Shown here in pieces: positions 8,587-17,073 of a stretch of 64,000 nucleotides of DNA (positions are counted from its first letter, which is position 1; each line of letters opens with the position of its first letter). Where the stretch lies: assembly GCA_017525015.1 (NCBI GenBank), contig JAFXUK010000022.1, positions 62,001-126,000 of the forward strand, written 5' to 3'. Both the position numbers and the translations under genes were made by a program. The notes below the pieces were generated by a model. That model did not search any database, was not told where the DNA came from, and was given only the letters and a program-made list of their open reading frames with translations. Source of the stretch: Bacilli bacterium (GTDB lineage Bacteria > Bacillota > Bacilli > RF39 > UBA660).

Positions 8587-10269
8587 TTACATTTGATTTA
8601 CAGCATACTCTCCTCTTTTCTTAACTTTCGCATCATTCTTTTCTAATTCTAATTCTTGTTCTCTTTTGATGCGATTCATTTCATATTCTTTTTCTTCCAT
8701 TTCTCTTTTTATCTTTTTTAAGTTATTAAGTAGTTCATCACACTCAGGAACTTTACCTATATAATCACCAAACTCATCTTTAATATCTCTAATCATTTTA
8801 TCAATCTGAATAGTTGTTTTTCCAAGTAATCTAATCGCATCATTAATTGAATCAATACTACTCTTTATTTGATCATGATAATCTTGAACCATAATTACTT
8901 TATATCTTGTAGTTTTAGTATTTGGTTTTATTACATTTTTCATAAAGTATAAATATGCTGCTGCAGCGGCAGATGCTCCCTTCGCAGCTTTAGGTCCAGG
9001 TAAAAACATTTGTAGAGATAATAATCTAAGAAGTCTTCTACTTTGTCTAGTCATACCTACTACTTCTTCTTTTACTCTTTCACTCTCTGTTAAAGAATTT
9101 CTAACTCTCTCTTGTATTTCTTTTAATAATCTATTTTGATCATATTGAAATTCTAATAACTGATTATTTAATTGATTTAAAGAAGAATACTTTTTCTTCA
9201 TCTCTTCAAAATCAATTTCTCTTTCTTCTAATTTTTCTTTTTTATCTTCTACTTTTTTAGAAAAGTTTCCTCTCTTTTTATCTAATTCTTCTAACTTTTC
9301 TTCAAGCATTACATATAATGGAGAGTCTTCAATCTCTTCTACTAGTTTCTTATCATGAAAATCACTTAAATAACCTTCAATTAAAGTATAAACATAATTA
9401 TCATCATATTGTTCTAAAGAATCAATCTTTATTTTTTTCTTTAATTCTTCAATTTTATCAATTATTTCAGATAATCTATCAAGTATTATTTCTGCATCTT
9501 TACTTAATACTACTTCTTCACTATCTTCAACTAAAACATTATATTCATATATTACTTTTCTTAGTTCATAACGAATATCTTTTAATTGTTTTTCATATTC
9601 TTCAACTATTTTTCTTGATTTTAATTTACCTAAAGTTTCTTGTGCAGATTGAGAAAGATTAGAAAAGTCAACAGTAGATAATTCTTTATCAATAAACTCT
9701 TCTAATTCTACTTGTTCTTCTCCAATACCAACTTTAGGTCCAGTAGTAGTCTTAGTAGTTTCTTTCTTTTTAGTAGTTTTAGATATTTTTTCTTTCTTAG
9801 TTTCTTCTTTTATTGGAATAAAATTATCTTCATTTTCTTTAATATTTTCTGAAACATGTTTTAAAGGTTGTTTATTAGTTTTCTTCTCTTCAATTGGTGT
9901 TTCTATATAAACTACTATCTTTTCTCCTGAAGGAGTAGTAATAATTTTTCTTCTTCTTTTTTCTTCAAACTCTTCTTTTGTATACTTTGATACATCTCCA
10001 TCATACTCTTTTAATCTTAATTCGTTTTCGTCTATATCTCGTCTCTTTCCAGTTGCGACATCATGTAGAGTTTGAATTGTTCCTCCACCAATGACAATTG
10101 GTAAAGTTTTTATTAATGTATAAAATTGTTTCTTTTTGACTTTTTTCTCAAGTTCAGCTATTTCTCGTTCTTCTTCGTATTGTTTTAACTTCTTTTTTTG
10201 ATTACGAGAAATGATCATAGTTCTTCTACGGTCGTTAGCCCCACCCTTTACTCCAATTGTCTCGTCCAT
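8587..10269 (-). CDS. Large coiled-coil protein with a short apolar alanine-rich segment, function unknown
   Basis: About 560 residues, dominated by Lys/Glu heptad-like stretches typical of long coiled coils, with a Lys/Thr-rich linker (around 130-170). One apolar segment sits near two thirds (LPGPKAAKGASAAAAAYLYF) and a weaker one near residue 40 (TLPIVIGGGTIQTL). No enzyme motif is visible and I do not recognise a family. The start is uncertain. MDETIG at 10269 follows TTGGTGATACAG, while the first ATG (10287) overlaps the likely promoter TGGTAAAAT and has no ribosome-binding site. Another ATG at 10218 (MIISRNQ) is possible. The gene lies between mraY and the SpoVD-type PBP on the same strand. 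Confidence 0.6.
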   Translation of the reverse strand: MDETIGVKGGANDRRRTMIISRNQKKKLKQYEEEREIAELEKKVKKKQFYTLIKTLPIVIGGGTIQTLHDVATGKRRDIDENELRLKEYDGDVSKYTKEEFEEKRRRKIITTPSGEKIVVYIETPIEEKKTNKQPLKHVSENIKENEDNFIPIKEETKKEKISKTTKKKETTKTTTGPKVGIGEEQVELEEFIDKELSTVDFSNLSQSAQETLGKLKSRKIVEEYEKQLKDIRYELRKVIYEYNVLVEDSEEVVLSKDAEIILDRLSEIIDKIEELKKKIKIDSLEQYDDNYVYTLIEGYLSDFHDKKLVEEIEDSPLYVMLEEKLEELDKKRGNFSKKVEDKKEKLEEREIDFEEMKKKYSSLNQLNNQLLEFQYDQNRLLKEIQERVRNSLTESERVKEEVVGMTRQSRRLLRLLSLQMFLPGPKAAKGASAAAAAYLYFMKNVIKPNTKTTRYKVIMVQDYHDQIKSSIDSINDAIRLLGKTTIQIDKMIRDIKDEFGDYIGKVPECDELLNNLKKIKREMEEKEYEMNRIKREQELELEKNDAKVKKRGEYAVNQM

Positions 10270-10285
10270 CTGTATCACCAACAAC

Positions 10286-10291
10286 ATTTTA
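10286..10291 (-). promoter_or_regulatory. Extended -10 promoter for the coiled-coil gene
   Basis: TGGTAAAAT on the minus strand. It covers the farthest upstream ATG, which argues that translation starts later, at 10269. Confidence 0.45.
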
Positions 10292-10305
10292 CCATAAAAC
10301 TATGT

Positions 10306-12207
10306 TTATTGTACGAAAATTCTTATTTTACTTTGATCTTCTACTCTTTCACCTGCTTTAGGAGATTGTTCTACTATATTTTCTCCTTCTCCCTTTACTA
10401 TAATTTGAAAATTATATAATTCTTTTTTTGCTTCACTTAGACTCTTCCCAACTACATCAGGTACAGTATAAATAACTTTGTCATTCCACTCTAAATCTTT
10501 TTCTTGTCCATTATCTTGCCTAGGTATCTCTAAAGCATCAATTATATCAAGTAGTATTCTCCTAGCAATAGGAGTTGTCGTATATGACGATAACATAGCC
10601 GTATTTTTAGGATTATCTATTGCTAAATAAAATACTGCTTCAGGGTCATTTGCTGGAACTACACTCATAAAAGACATAATATAATTATTTACTAAATAAA
10701 CTCCGTTTTCTTGTTTTTGAGCAGTACCAGTTTTACCACCAATTCTATATCCATCAATATAAGCACTTCGTCCTCCTCCTTTAGAGACAACACTTTCTAA
10801 TGCATCTCTCATAATAGCAGAAGTATTACTACTAATAACTCTTCTTTTAAACTTAGTATTTCTCTCTTCATAAATAGTATTTTTATCATCTACTATTCTT
10901 TTAACAATCATTGGTTCATATAAATATCCTCCATTCACAACAGCAGATACTGCCATTACCTGTTGTATTGGAGTTACAGATGGTCCTTGTCCAAAAGCAC
11001 TAGTTGCAAGTTCTACATTTCCTACTCTATCTAGTGGAAATAAAATACCCTTACTTTCACCATTTAAATCAATACCAGTTTTTTCTCCAAATCCAAATTT
11101 ATTTATATAAGAAAATAGTCTTTCTTTGCCTAACTTTTGTCCTAATTGTACAAATCCAGGATTACAAGAATTTTGTAATACTTGTAGAAAAGTTTGATCT
11201 CCGTGTCCTCCACTTTTCCAACATCTTAAAGTAGAACCATCAACATGTACTTTACCACTATCATAGAAATGATCATTATAAATATCTACTACTTTTTCTT
11301 CTACTGCAGTTGCCATAGTCATAATCTTAAAAGTACTCCCCGGTTCAAATGATGCCCATATCGGTAAATTACGACTAAGTACTTCTTGTGAATAATTCTT
11401 ATAATTATTTGGATCATAATCAGGATAAGAAGATAATGCAAGTACCTCTCCATTTTTAGGATTAACTACAATACCTAAAGCCATATCTGGATTAAACATA
11501 TTAGAAATATTATTCATTTCTCTTTCCAATGACTCTTGTATCTTAATATCAATAGTAAGTTGAATATTCATACCCTGAGTCGGTGCTACATAAACACTAC
11601 TCTTATTTAAATTCTTTCCATGAGCATCAGAATAATATTTAATCTTACCATTTACTCCTTTAAGTTTAGAATCATATTGTAGTTCTAATCCTGATAATCC
11701 TTGATTATCTATTCCAACATATCCTAAAGAGTGACTAAGTAAATCTTTATAAGGATAATATCTTTTAGATTCTTTAACTAAATAAACTCCATCTATTTTT
11801 AAATTTTTAATTCTCTCTGCAGTATCTGCATCTAATCTTCTTCCTTCAGGATGAACTCTTTCAATTGATGTTTTTTTTGATACATGTTTATACATCTCTT
11901 CATAACTAACTCCAAGTATTTTAGAAAGACTCTTCGCAGTCTCTTCTTTATTATCAATTTGATTAGGTACTAACATTAAAGAAGCAGTCGTTAAATTATC
12001 CGCTAGTACTATTCCATTTCTATCTAGTATTTTTCCTCTATCTGCTTCTATTACTAATTCTCTACTCCATAAATCATCAGCTAAATTATTTAATTTTTTA
12101 TATTCAAATACTTGTATATAAAACACTTTAAATAATATCAAAATAAAAAATATAACAATTAATAAAAACAATATTTTAATTCTTAAATGTATACTTTTAT
12201 AAAACAT
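10306..12207 (-). CDS. spoVD: Class B penicillin-binding protein, SpoVD type, one PASTA domain
   Basis: A transpeptidase that cross-links peptidoglycan. One N-terminal membrane segment (about 8-28), a PBP dimerisation domain, then the transpeptidase with EPGSTFKIMT (catalytic Ser), QNSCNPGF (SxN) and GGKTGTAQ (KTG), and a single C-terminal PASTA domain starting VPDVVGKSLSEAKKEL. The stretch TLRCWKSGGHGDQTF and the 634-residue length match SpoVD (spore cortex) better than the division PBP; the division-type pbpB with two PASTA modules is at 43546-45693. I place the start at the ATG at 12207, which follows GAGG by five bases; a GTG at 12213 overlaps that site. Known partner of SpoVE, possibly the protein at 1791-2867. 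Confidence 0.85.
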   Translation of the reverse strand: MFYKSIHLRIKILFLLIVIFFILILFKVFYIQVFEYKKLNNLADDLWSRELVIEADRGKILDRNGIVLADNLTTASLMLVPNQIDNKEETAKSLSKILGVSYEEMYKHVSKKTSIERVHPEGRRLDADTAERIKNLKIDGVYLVKESKRYYPYKDLLSHSLGYVGIDNQGLSGLELQYDSKLKGVNGKIKYYSDAHGKNLNKSSVYVAPTQGMNIQLTIDIKIQESLEREMNNISNMFNPDMALGIVVNPKNGEVLALSSYPDYDPNNYKNYSQEVLSRNLPIWASFEPGSTFKIMTMATAVEEKVVDIYNDHFYDSGKVHVDGSTLRCWKSGGHGDQTFLQVLQNSCNPGFVQLGQKLGKERLFSYINKFGFGEKTGIDLNGESKGILFPLDRVGNVELATSAFGQGPSVTPIQQVMAVSAVVNGGYLYEPMIVKRIVDDKNTIYEERNTKFKRRVISSNTSAIMRDALESVVSKGGGRSAYIDGYRIGGKTGTAQKQENGVYLVNNYIMSFMSVVPANDPEAVFYLAIDNPKNTAMLSSYTTTPIARRILLDIIDALEIPRQDNGQEKDLEWNDKVIYTVPDVVGKSLSEAKKELYNFQIIVKGEGENIVEQSPKAGERVEDQSKIRIFVQ

Positions 12208-12239
12208 AGACACCTCAGTAATTTATATGAAGAAATAAA

Positions 12240-12264
12240 AAAAATAGAATTAAATTCTATTTTT
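12240..12264 (-). terminator. Terminator of the ATP-grasp gene
   Basis: AATAGAATT, one-base loop, AATTCTATT, then a T tract on the minus strand; it covers the last codons of the gene at 12257-13147. Confidence 0.7.
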
Positions 12265-13147
12265 CAAAACAAGCAAGTACTGCTCTCTTATATATTCTTT
12301 TAGCGATCTCTTCTCCATCTGGAAAATAATCACAAATATTAGTAATAACTCCACTATTTATTTCTATTATTTTTAGTTCATTATTATAAAGTTCTACTAT
12401 ATCAACACTAACAAAATTTAGATTTAATTTCTTAGTTGCAGAGATTGCTAAATCACTTAATCTATTATATAAATCTTTATCAGTTATTTTAAAAGGTTTT
12501 GCTCCCTTAGAAATATTATGCTTAAAACTATATGCATATTCTTTTCCTTTTTCTAAAACAAAATCTAAATCACTATGATCTATTTTTTCAAAGAATGGTT
12601 TATTAAATTCACATAATAATTCATATGTAGTATGAACTCCATCTCCTACTATAATAGCTCGCATCTTTCCATAAATAAGTTCTACATCATTATTTAATAC
12701 AATAACTCTATATTCACATTTAATATCATAAAAAGGACACATACTTATAGAATAATTTTTCTTAAATAATAATTCCATTTTAGAAAATAATTCTTCTTCA
12801 TCTTTTACATGAAATACACTATCTCCATAACACCCTTTATTAGCTTTTAAAACAATATCAGAGTTATATTCTTTAAATGTATTTAATACTTCTTCTCTAG
12901 AAGTATCTTTATATAAAATATGATATTCACATACTGGAATATTATTATATTTAAGAGCTGAATAACAAGCATATTTATCATTACATATCTTTGCAGAAAC
13001 ATAATTATTTAAATCAAATCTCATACCAATTAAATAATGAATTTGATCATCTTTTTCCATTACAATAATCCAGTCATTAGATATTAAACTAAATTTTATA
13101 TTTTCTTCTTCACATATTTCTTTTATTAATAATTGAATAGAGTTCAT
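12257..13147 (-). CDS. ATP-grasp ligase of the cyanophycin/glutathione synthetase type
   Basis: A 296-residue ATP-grasp protein. After a variable N-terminus comes SAKICNDKYACYSALKYNNIP (entry of the ATP-grasp fold), the lysine motif DIVLKANKGCYGDSVF, CEYRVIVLNND, IIVGDGVHTTYEL (a motif shared with cyanophycin and glutathione synthetases) and the metal-binding end FVSVDIVELYNNELKIIEINSG. The family joins a carboxylate to an amine or thiol with ATP; the substrate cannot be told. It resembles the C-terminal part of the two ATP-grasp genes at 23-26 kb. A terminator overlaps the end and a promoter lies at 13168, so it is probably monocistronic. Ribosome-binding site AGGAG. Confidence 0.75.
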   Translation of the reverse strand: MNSIQLLIKEICEEENIKFSLISNDWIIVMEKDDQIHYLIGMRFDLNNYVSAKICNDKYACYSALKYNNIPVCEYHILYKDTSREEVLNTFKEYNSDIVLKANKGCYGDSVFHVKDEEELFSKMELLFKKNYSISMCPFYDIKCEYRVIVLNNDVELIYGKMRAIIVGDGVHTTYELLCEFNKPFFEKIDHSDLDFVLEKGKEYAYSFKHNISKGAKPFKITDKDLYNRLSDLAISATKKLNLNFVSVDIVELYNNELKIIEINSGVITNICDYFPDGEEIAKRIYKRAVLACFEK

Positions 13148-13167
13148 AATATCACTCCTGTATAGAA

Positions 13168-13173
13168 ATTATA
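13168..13173 (-). promoter_or_regulatory. -10 promoter element for the ATP-grasp gene
   Basis: TATTATAATTT on the minus strand, between the terminator of the HerA-like gene and an AGGAG site. Confidence 0.5.
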
Positions 13174-13179
13174 ATAAAA

Positions 13180-13206
13180 AAAAATAGACTTTTTCAAGTC
13201 TATTTT
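13180..13206 (-). terminator. Terminator of the HerA-like ATPase gene
   Basis: AAAATAGACTT, loop GAAA, AAGTCTATTTT plus T tract on the minus strand; an eleven-pair stem that includes the stop region. Confidence 0.8.
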
Positions 13207-14750
13207 AATAATGATTTAAAAATTGCATTTAATCCTTTATTAATAATCTTATCAGCAGTCTTATTAGCAACCTTCTTACCTAGTTTATATTCAATACTAT
13301 TCTTTCTTGCTTTTTCTGCTTCTCTCTTTTTCTTTTCTTCTAATCTTTCTGCTTCTTTCTTTTCTTTTTCTGCTTGTTTTGCAGCTTTCTCTGCTTCTTT
13401 AGCAGCCTTTTCAGCTTCTTTAGCTTCTTCTATAGCACGTTTTTCAGCTTCCTCTGCTTCATATTTTTCTTTAATCATTTTATCTAATTCTTCATAAGCA
13501 GAATCTCTTTCAACTGCTTCTTCATATTTACCAACTATTGTAGAAGAATTAATAATTCTATTACGAGAAATATCATCAAGTACTCCCATCATACTTTGAG
13601 GAGGTAAGATATAACACTTCTCTACTACAGCAGGTTCTCCATTTTCAGTTTGGAATGAAACTAAAGCTTCTCCAGTACCTAAAGCAAGAATTGCATCAGC
13701 AGTATTAAATTTAGGATTTGCTCTAAATGAATCTGCTGCTACTTTTACAGTCTTTTGTTCTGCAGGAGTATAAGCTCTTAAAGTATGTTGTACTCTATTT
13801 CCAAGTTGAGCAATAATCTCATCAGGTACATCAGTTGGACTTTGAGAAATAAAGTATAAACCAATTCCTCTAGATCTAATTAATTTAACTACTTGTGTAA
13901 TTTGTTTTAATCTATATGAAGGCATTCCATTAAATAGTAAATGTGCTTCATCAAAGAAGAATACAATTCTAGGTTTATCTAAATCTCCAACTTCAGGCAT
14001 ATTATTAAATAAATTAGTAAGTAACCATAATAAGAATGATGCATATAAATCAGGTGATTGGAATAATTTTACTGCATGAAGTATATTAATCATTCCTTTA
14101 CCATTTGCATCTGTAACTATAAAGTCTTTAATATCAAGTTCAGGTTGTCCAAAGAACTTATCTGCTCCTTGATTTTCTAGTGTTAATAAACATCTTTGAA
14201 TTACACCTACACTCTGAGTAGTAATATTACCATACTTAGTAATAAAATCATTCTTATTATCTCCAACATATTGAAGTAATAATCTTAAATCTTTACAATC
14301 ATCTAATTTCCATCCATTATCTTGTGCAATTTTAAATACAATTGCAAGAACTCCTTCTTGTGCTTCAGAAAGTCCTAACATCATAGATAAAATATCAGGT
14401 CCTACTGAATCAATTGTAGTTCTAATAGGATGTCCATATTCTCCAAATATATCCCAAAATCTTACAGGGAAACCTTTATATTCAAAACCTTCTAGTCCTA
14501 ATTTAGCAACTCTACTATCTATATTTTCATTAGGTGTACCAGCAACTGCTGTTCCTCCTAAATCTCCTTTTACATCTGCTAAAAATACAGGTATACCAGC
14601 ATCAGCAAAAGATTCAGCCATTACTTTAACAGTAGTAGTTTTACCAGATCCACTTGCACCTGTAATAATACCATGACGATTTGCCATCTTAGGTACTATA
14701 AAATACTCCTCTTCACCTTTTCCAATAACAATTCTATTATTTAAATACAT
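13200..14750 (-). CDS. HerA-like ATPase (DUF853/YjgR family)
   Basis: A cytoplasmic P-loop ATPase of the HerA/FtsK superfamily. Walker A GASGSGKTTTVK is near the N-terminus, followed by FLADVKGDLGGTAVAG and FWDIFGEYGHPIRT. Walker B is IVFFFDEAHLLF, and an arginine/sensor region has RSRGIGLYFISQSPTDVP. The DVKGDLGG and SQSPTDVP strings are typical, as I know it, of YjgR-type proteins; their role is not established. The last ~90 residues are a highly charged Ala/Glu/Lys helix (repeats of EAEKAAK), likely a coiled coil. The start is the ATG at 14750 five bases after GGAGG; a TTG four codons upstream lies inside that site. Confidence 0.88.
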   Translation of the reverse strand: MYLNNRIVIGKGEEEYFIVPKMANRHGIITGASGSGKTTTVKVMAESFADAGIPVFLADVKGDLGGTAVAGTPNENIDSRVAKLGLEGFEYKGFPVRFWDIFGEYGHPIRTTIDSVGPDILSMMLGLSEAQEGVLAIVFKIAQDNGWKLDDCKDLRLLLQYVGDNKNDFITKYGNITTQSVGVIQRCLLTLENQGADKFFGQPELDIKDFIVTDANGKGMINILHAVKLFQSPDLYASFLLWLLTNLFNNMPEVGDLDKPRIVFFFDEAHLLFNGMPSYRLKQITQVVKLIRSRGIGLYFISQSPTDVPDEIIAQLGNRVQHTLRAYTPAEQKTVKVAADSFRANPKFNTADAILALGTGEALVSFQTENGEPAVVEKCYILPPQSMMGVLDDISRNRIINSSTIVGKYEEAVERDSAYEELDKMIKEKYEAEEAEKRAIEEAKEAEKAAKEAEKAAKQAEKEKKEAERLEEKKKREAEKARKNSIEYKLGKKVANKTADKIINKGLNAIFKSLLK

Positions 14751-14781
14751 ATTTACCTCCAAAGTTTAAATATCTAAATTT

Positions 14782-14787
14782 ATTATA
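14782..14787 (-). promoter_or_regulatory. Extended -10 promoter for the HerA-like gene
   Basis: TGTTATAAT on the minus strand, 32 bases before the start codon. Confidence 0.55.
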
Positions 14788-14799
14788 ACAAAAAAATAA

Positions 14800-14835
14800 A
14801 AAGAGTAAAACAAGAATTAACTTATAATACTCTTT
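14800..14835 (-). terminator. Probable terminator of the gene at 14817-15593
   Basis: AAAGAGTA and TACTCTTT pair across a loop of about 20 bases that contains the stop codon, followed by a T-rich tract on the minus strand. The long loop makes it weaker than the other terminators. Confidence 0.45.
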
Positions 14836-15593
14836 ATAGTAACTTGACTATTATCAGTAGTACTAATTACAGGACTACCCTTCTTAAATAATCTATCTTC
14901 ATAATCTTCAATTGTAAATGTAACTACTACATCTTCCATACCTTGATTAGATACAAAGTATTTAGCATAATACTCTTTATGTTCACCAAATACTTCAACC
15001 TCTCTATTATTAATAACCACTCTCGGAGGTTTTCTTAAATTCTCAGTAAAACTAAATGTTAAAGTAATCTTATTTCCATACTTCGCAATAGTATGATCAT
15101 CAAAATTATCACTTTCAATATGAACAGTATAAATCTTTGGAGGTTCATTAGTTGTATAAATAATTAATCCTCCTGCAACAATAGCAATAAATAAAACTAC
15201 ACCAATAATAATTAAAACTAATTTACTATTTTTAGATTTAGGTTTTACTTCTTCTTCATCTTCTACAGAAGTATTTTCAGTAGGAGTATTCTCTACAGGA
15301 GTAGAAATAACAACATCATCAACAATTACTTCATGTTCCTCTTCAGGTTCTGTATCAGGTACTATTATATCTTCTACATCAGGAATACTTTCTTCAATCT
15401 CTTCTTTTACTTCTTCCTTTTTCTTTTCTTTAACTTCTTCTTGTTGCTCTGTCATCTCATCTTTAACATCATCTAAAGAAAAACTTTCTTCTTCTGCGAC
15501 AGGAGTTTCATCCTCAAAATTAAGAGTAACAGTCTCTGGTTCTTTTTCTTCTACATCACGAATAAAGTCTTCTGAAAAGTTCTCATCACTCAT
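14817..15593 (-). CDS. Single-pass membrane protein with acidic cytoplasmic tail, unknown
   Basis: About 258 residues. The first ~115 are strongly acidic and rich in Glu, Val and Pro and probably disordered. A basic patch (KPKSKNSK) then precedes one membrane helix (LVLIIIGVVLFIAIVAGGLII). The remaining ~110 residues should lie outside and look like an all-beta Ig-like domain (IYTVHIESDNF, KITLTFSFTENL, DVVVTFTIEDY). I do not recognise a named family. The ATG at 15593 lies eight bases after AGGAGG; an upstream in-frame GTG is inside that site. Divergent from the CofE-like gene, with back-to-back extended -10 promoters at 15617 and 15658. Confidence 0.65.
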   Translation of the reverse strand: MSDENFSEDFIRDVEEKEPETVTLNFEDETPVAEEESFSLDDVKDEMTEQQEEVKEKKKEEVKEEIEESIPDVEDIIVPDTEPEEEHEVIVDDVVISTPVENTPTENTSVEDEEEVKPKSKNSKLVLIIIGVVLFIAIVAGGLIIYTTNEPPKIYTVHIESDNFDDHTIAKYGNKITLTFSFTENLRKPPRVVINNREVEVFGEHKEYYAKYFVSNQGMEDVVVTFTIEDYEDRLFKKGSPVISTTDNSQVTIKSIIS

Positions 15594-15616
15594 AAAGGAC
15601 ACCTCCTATTATTTAC

Positions 15617-15622
15617 ATTATA
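15617..15622 (-). promoter_or_regulatory. Extended -10 promoter for the gene at 14817-15593
   Basis: TGTTATAAT on the minus strand, between the two divergent genes and 25 bases before its start. Confidence 0.6.
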
Positions 15623-15657
15623 ACATAAAAATAATTTTATCAAAGAAAAAGATATGA

Positions 15658-15663
15658 TATAAT
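15658..15663 (+). promoter_or_regulatory. Extended -10 promoter for the CofE-like gene
   Basis: TGATATAAT on the plus strand, about 20 bases before the ATG at 15685. Confidence 0.6.
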
Positions 15664-15684
15664 TTTTATGAAAGGTAGGTTTTT

Positions 15685-16872
15685 ATGAGAGACTTAGGAA
15701 CAGTTGTTAGAGGTATACGTACCCCAATAATTAAAGAAGGAGACGATTTAGCTACAATAGTAACAGATGCTATTGTAAATGCTGGTAAAAATAATAATAT
15801 TGAATTTAATGATAAAGATATAGTTGCAATTACAGAAGCAGTTGTAGGTATTTCTGAAGGAAATTATGTATCAGTAAATACTGTTACACAAGATATTAAG
15901 AATAAGTTTAATAATCCTGAAGAATTAGGAATAGTATTCCCTATTCTATCAAGAAATAGATTTTCACTTATCTTAAAAGCAATCGCAAGAAGTACTAAAA
16001 AACTATATGTTTTATTATCATTCCCAGCAGATGAAGTAGGAAATGGTATTTTAGATGAAGAAAGATTATATAAAAGTGATTTTTCAAAAGACTCAACTAT
16101 TTCAGAAGAAGAATATAGAGAATATTTTGGAGATTGGCTACATCCATTTACAGGAATCAATATGTTAGATTTCTATAAAGAATTAATTGAAGCTGAAGGT
16201 TGTGAAGCACACTTTATATTATCTAATAATCCAGTAGATATATTAAAATATACAAAGAATGTTTTAACATGTGATATTCATACACGTTTCCAAACAAAAT
16301 TCTTATTAAAAGAATATGGTGCAAATGTATTAGGTTTATTCGATATTATGAATGCTCCAATTAATGGTAGTGGTTATAATGAAAAATATGGAATGTTAGG
16401 ATCAAATAAATCTACAGAAGAAAAATTAAAATTATTCCCAAGAACAGGTCAAGCATTAGTAGAAGAGATTCAAAGAAGATTAAAAGAAAAAACTGGTAAG
16501 ACTATGGAAGTAATGGTATATGGTGATGGAGCATTTAAAGATCCAGTTGGACATATTTGGGAATTAGCTGATCCAGTAGTATCTCCTGCATACACAAGTG
16601 GTCTTGAAGGAACACCAAATGAAATTAAATTAAAATATGTATCAGATAATAAATTTGCTGATTTAAGAGGAGATGCTTTAAAAGAAGCAATCAAACAAGA
16701 AATTAGAAATAAAGAAAAAGACTTAAAAGGACAAATGATTACTCAAGGAACTACTCCAAGAAGATTAACAGATTTAATTGGTTCACTATGTGACTTAACT
16801 TCAGGATCTGGAGATAAAGGAACACCAGTAGTATTCATTCAAGGATACTTTGATAATCTAGCAAGTGAATAA
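15685..16872 (+). CDS. CofE-like (coenzyme F420-0 gamma-glutamyl ligase family) protein
   Basis: 395 residues. The N-terminus (IRTPIIKEGDDLATIVTDAI, KDIVAITEAVVGISEG) and later DIHTRFQTKFLLKEYGANVLG and MVYGDGAFKDPVGHIWEL match what I know of the CofE family, which adds glutamate to a phosphorylated deazaflavin with GTP. It is longer than archaeal CofE, like the version carried by many anaerobic Bacillota that are not known to make F420, so the substrate here is probably different. No other F420 gene is in the window. Start ATG after AGG; extended -10 promoter at 15658; strong terminator at 16875-16898. Confidence 0.75.
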   Translation: MRDLGTVVRGIRTPIIKEGDDLATIVTDAIVNAGKNNNIEFNDKDIVAITEAVVGISEGNYVSVNTVTQDIKNKFNNPEELGIVFPILSRNRFSLILKAIARSTKKLYVLLSFPADEVGNGILDEERLYKSDFSKDSTISEEEYREYFGDWLHPFTGINMLDFYKELIEAEGCEAHFILSNNPVDILKYTKNVLTCDIHTRFQTKFLLKEYGANVLGLFDIMNAPINGSGYNEKYGMLGSNKSTEEKLKLFPRTGQALVEEIQRRLKEKTGKTMEVMVYGDGAFKDPVGHIWELADPVVSPAYTSGLEGTPNEIKLKYVSDNKFADLRGDALKEAIKQEIRNKEKDLKGQMITQGTTPRRLTDLIGSLCDLTSGSGDKGTPVVFIQGYFDNLASE

Positions 16873-16874
16873 TA

Positions 16875-16898
16875 AAAAAACACCAAACGGTGTTTTTT
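16875..16898. terminator. Bidirectional terminator between CofE-like gene and small ORF
   Basis: AAAAAACACC, loop AAAC, GGTGTTTTTT. Runs of A on the left and T on the right let it serve both the plus-strand CofE-like gene and the converging minus-strand LysR/small-protein unit. Confidence 0.85.
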
Positions 16899-16899
16899 T

Positions 16900-17067
16900 T
16901 TAACTCTTTTTCGGTATCAATAAAACATCTCTTATTCCAAGATTAACAACCTTAGGATAATTCTTATCTGTTTCAATTAACACATACTTAGAAGGAGTCT
17001 TTACAAAGTAAATGACTCTTGCATCATGAAATGTATATATTGTTTTATTCAGCCGATTAGTATCCAT
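16900..17067 (-). CDS. Small 55-residue protein downstream of LysR, unknown
   Basis: Read by hand on the minus strand. It begins MDTNRLNKTIYTFHDARVI and ends NLGIRDVLLIPKKS, directly before the shared terminator. The ATG lies seven bases after the LysR stop codon, and GGTGGGGGAA upstream could serve as ribosome-binding site. No signal or membrane segment; mixed alpha/beta composition (YVLIETDKNYPKVVNLG). Close spacing suggests it is co-transcribed with and perhaps coupled to lysR. I recognise no family. A protein-like composition and the tight fit between stop and terminator argue that it is real. Confidence 0.55.
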   Translation of the reverse strand: MDTNRLNKTIYTFHDARVIYFVKTPSKYVLIETDKNYPKVVNLGIRDVLLIPKKS

Positions 17068-17073
17068 AAAAAA

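Noticed and set aside
9318..9662. Plus-strand open frame inside the coiled-coil gene (and similar ones at 11004, 34939, 36790, 44557)
   Set aside because: Leu/Ile/Tyr/His-rich composition is the antisense of Lys/Glu-rich codons; no ribosome-binding site or family resemblance.
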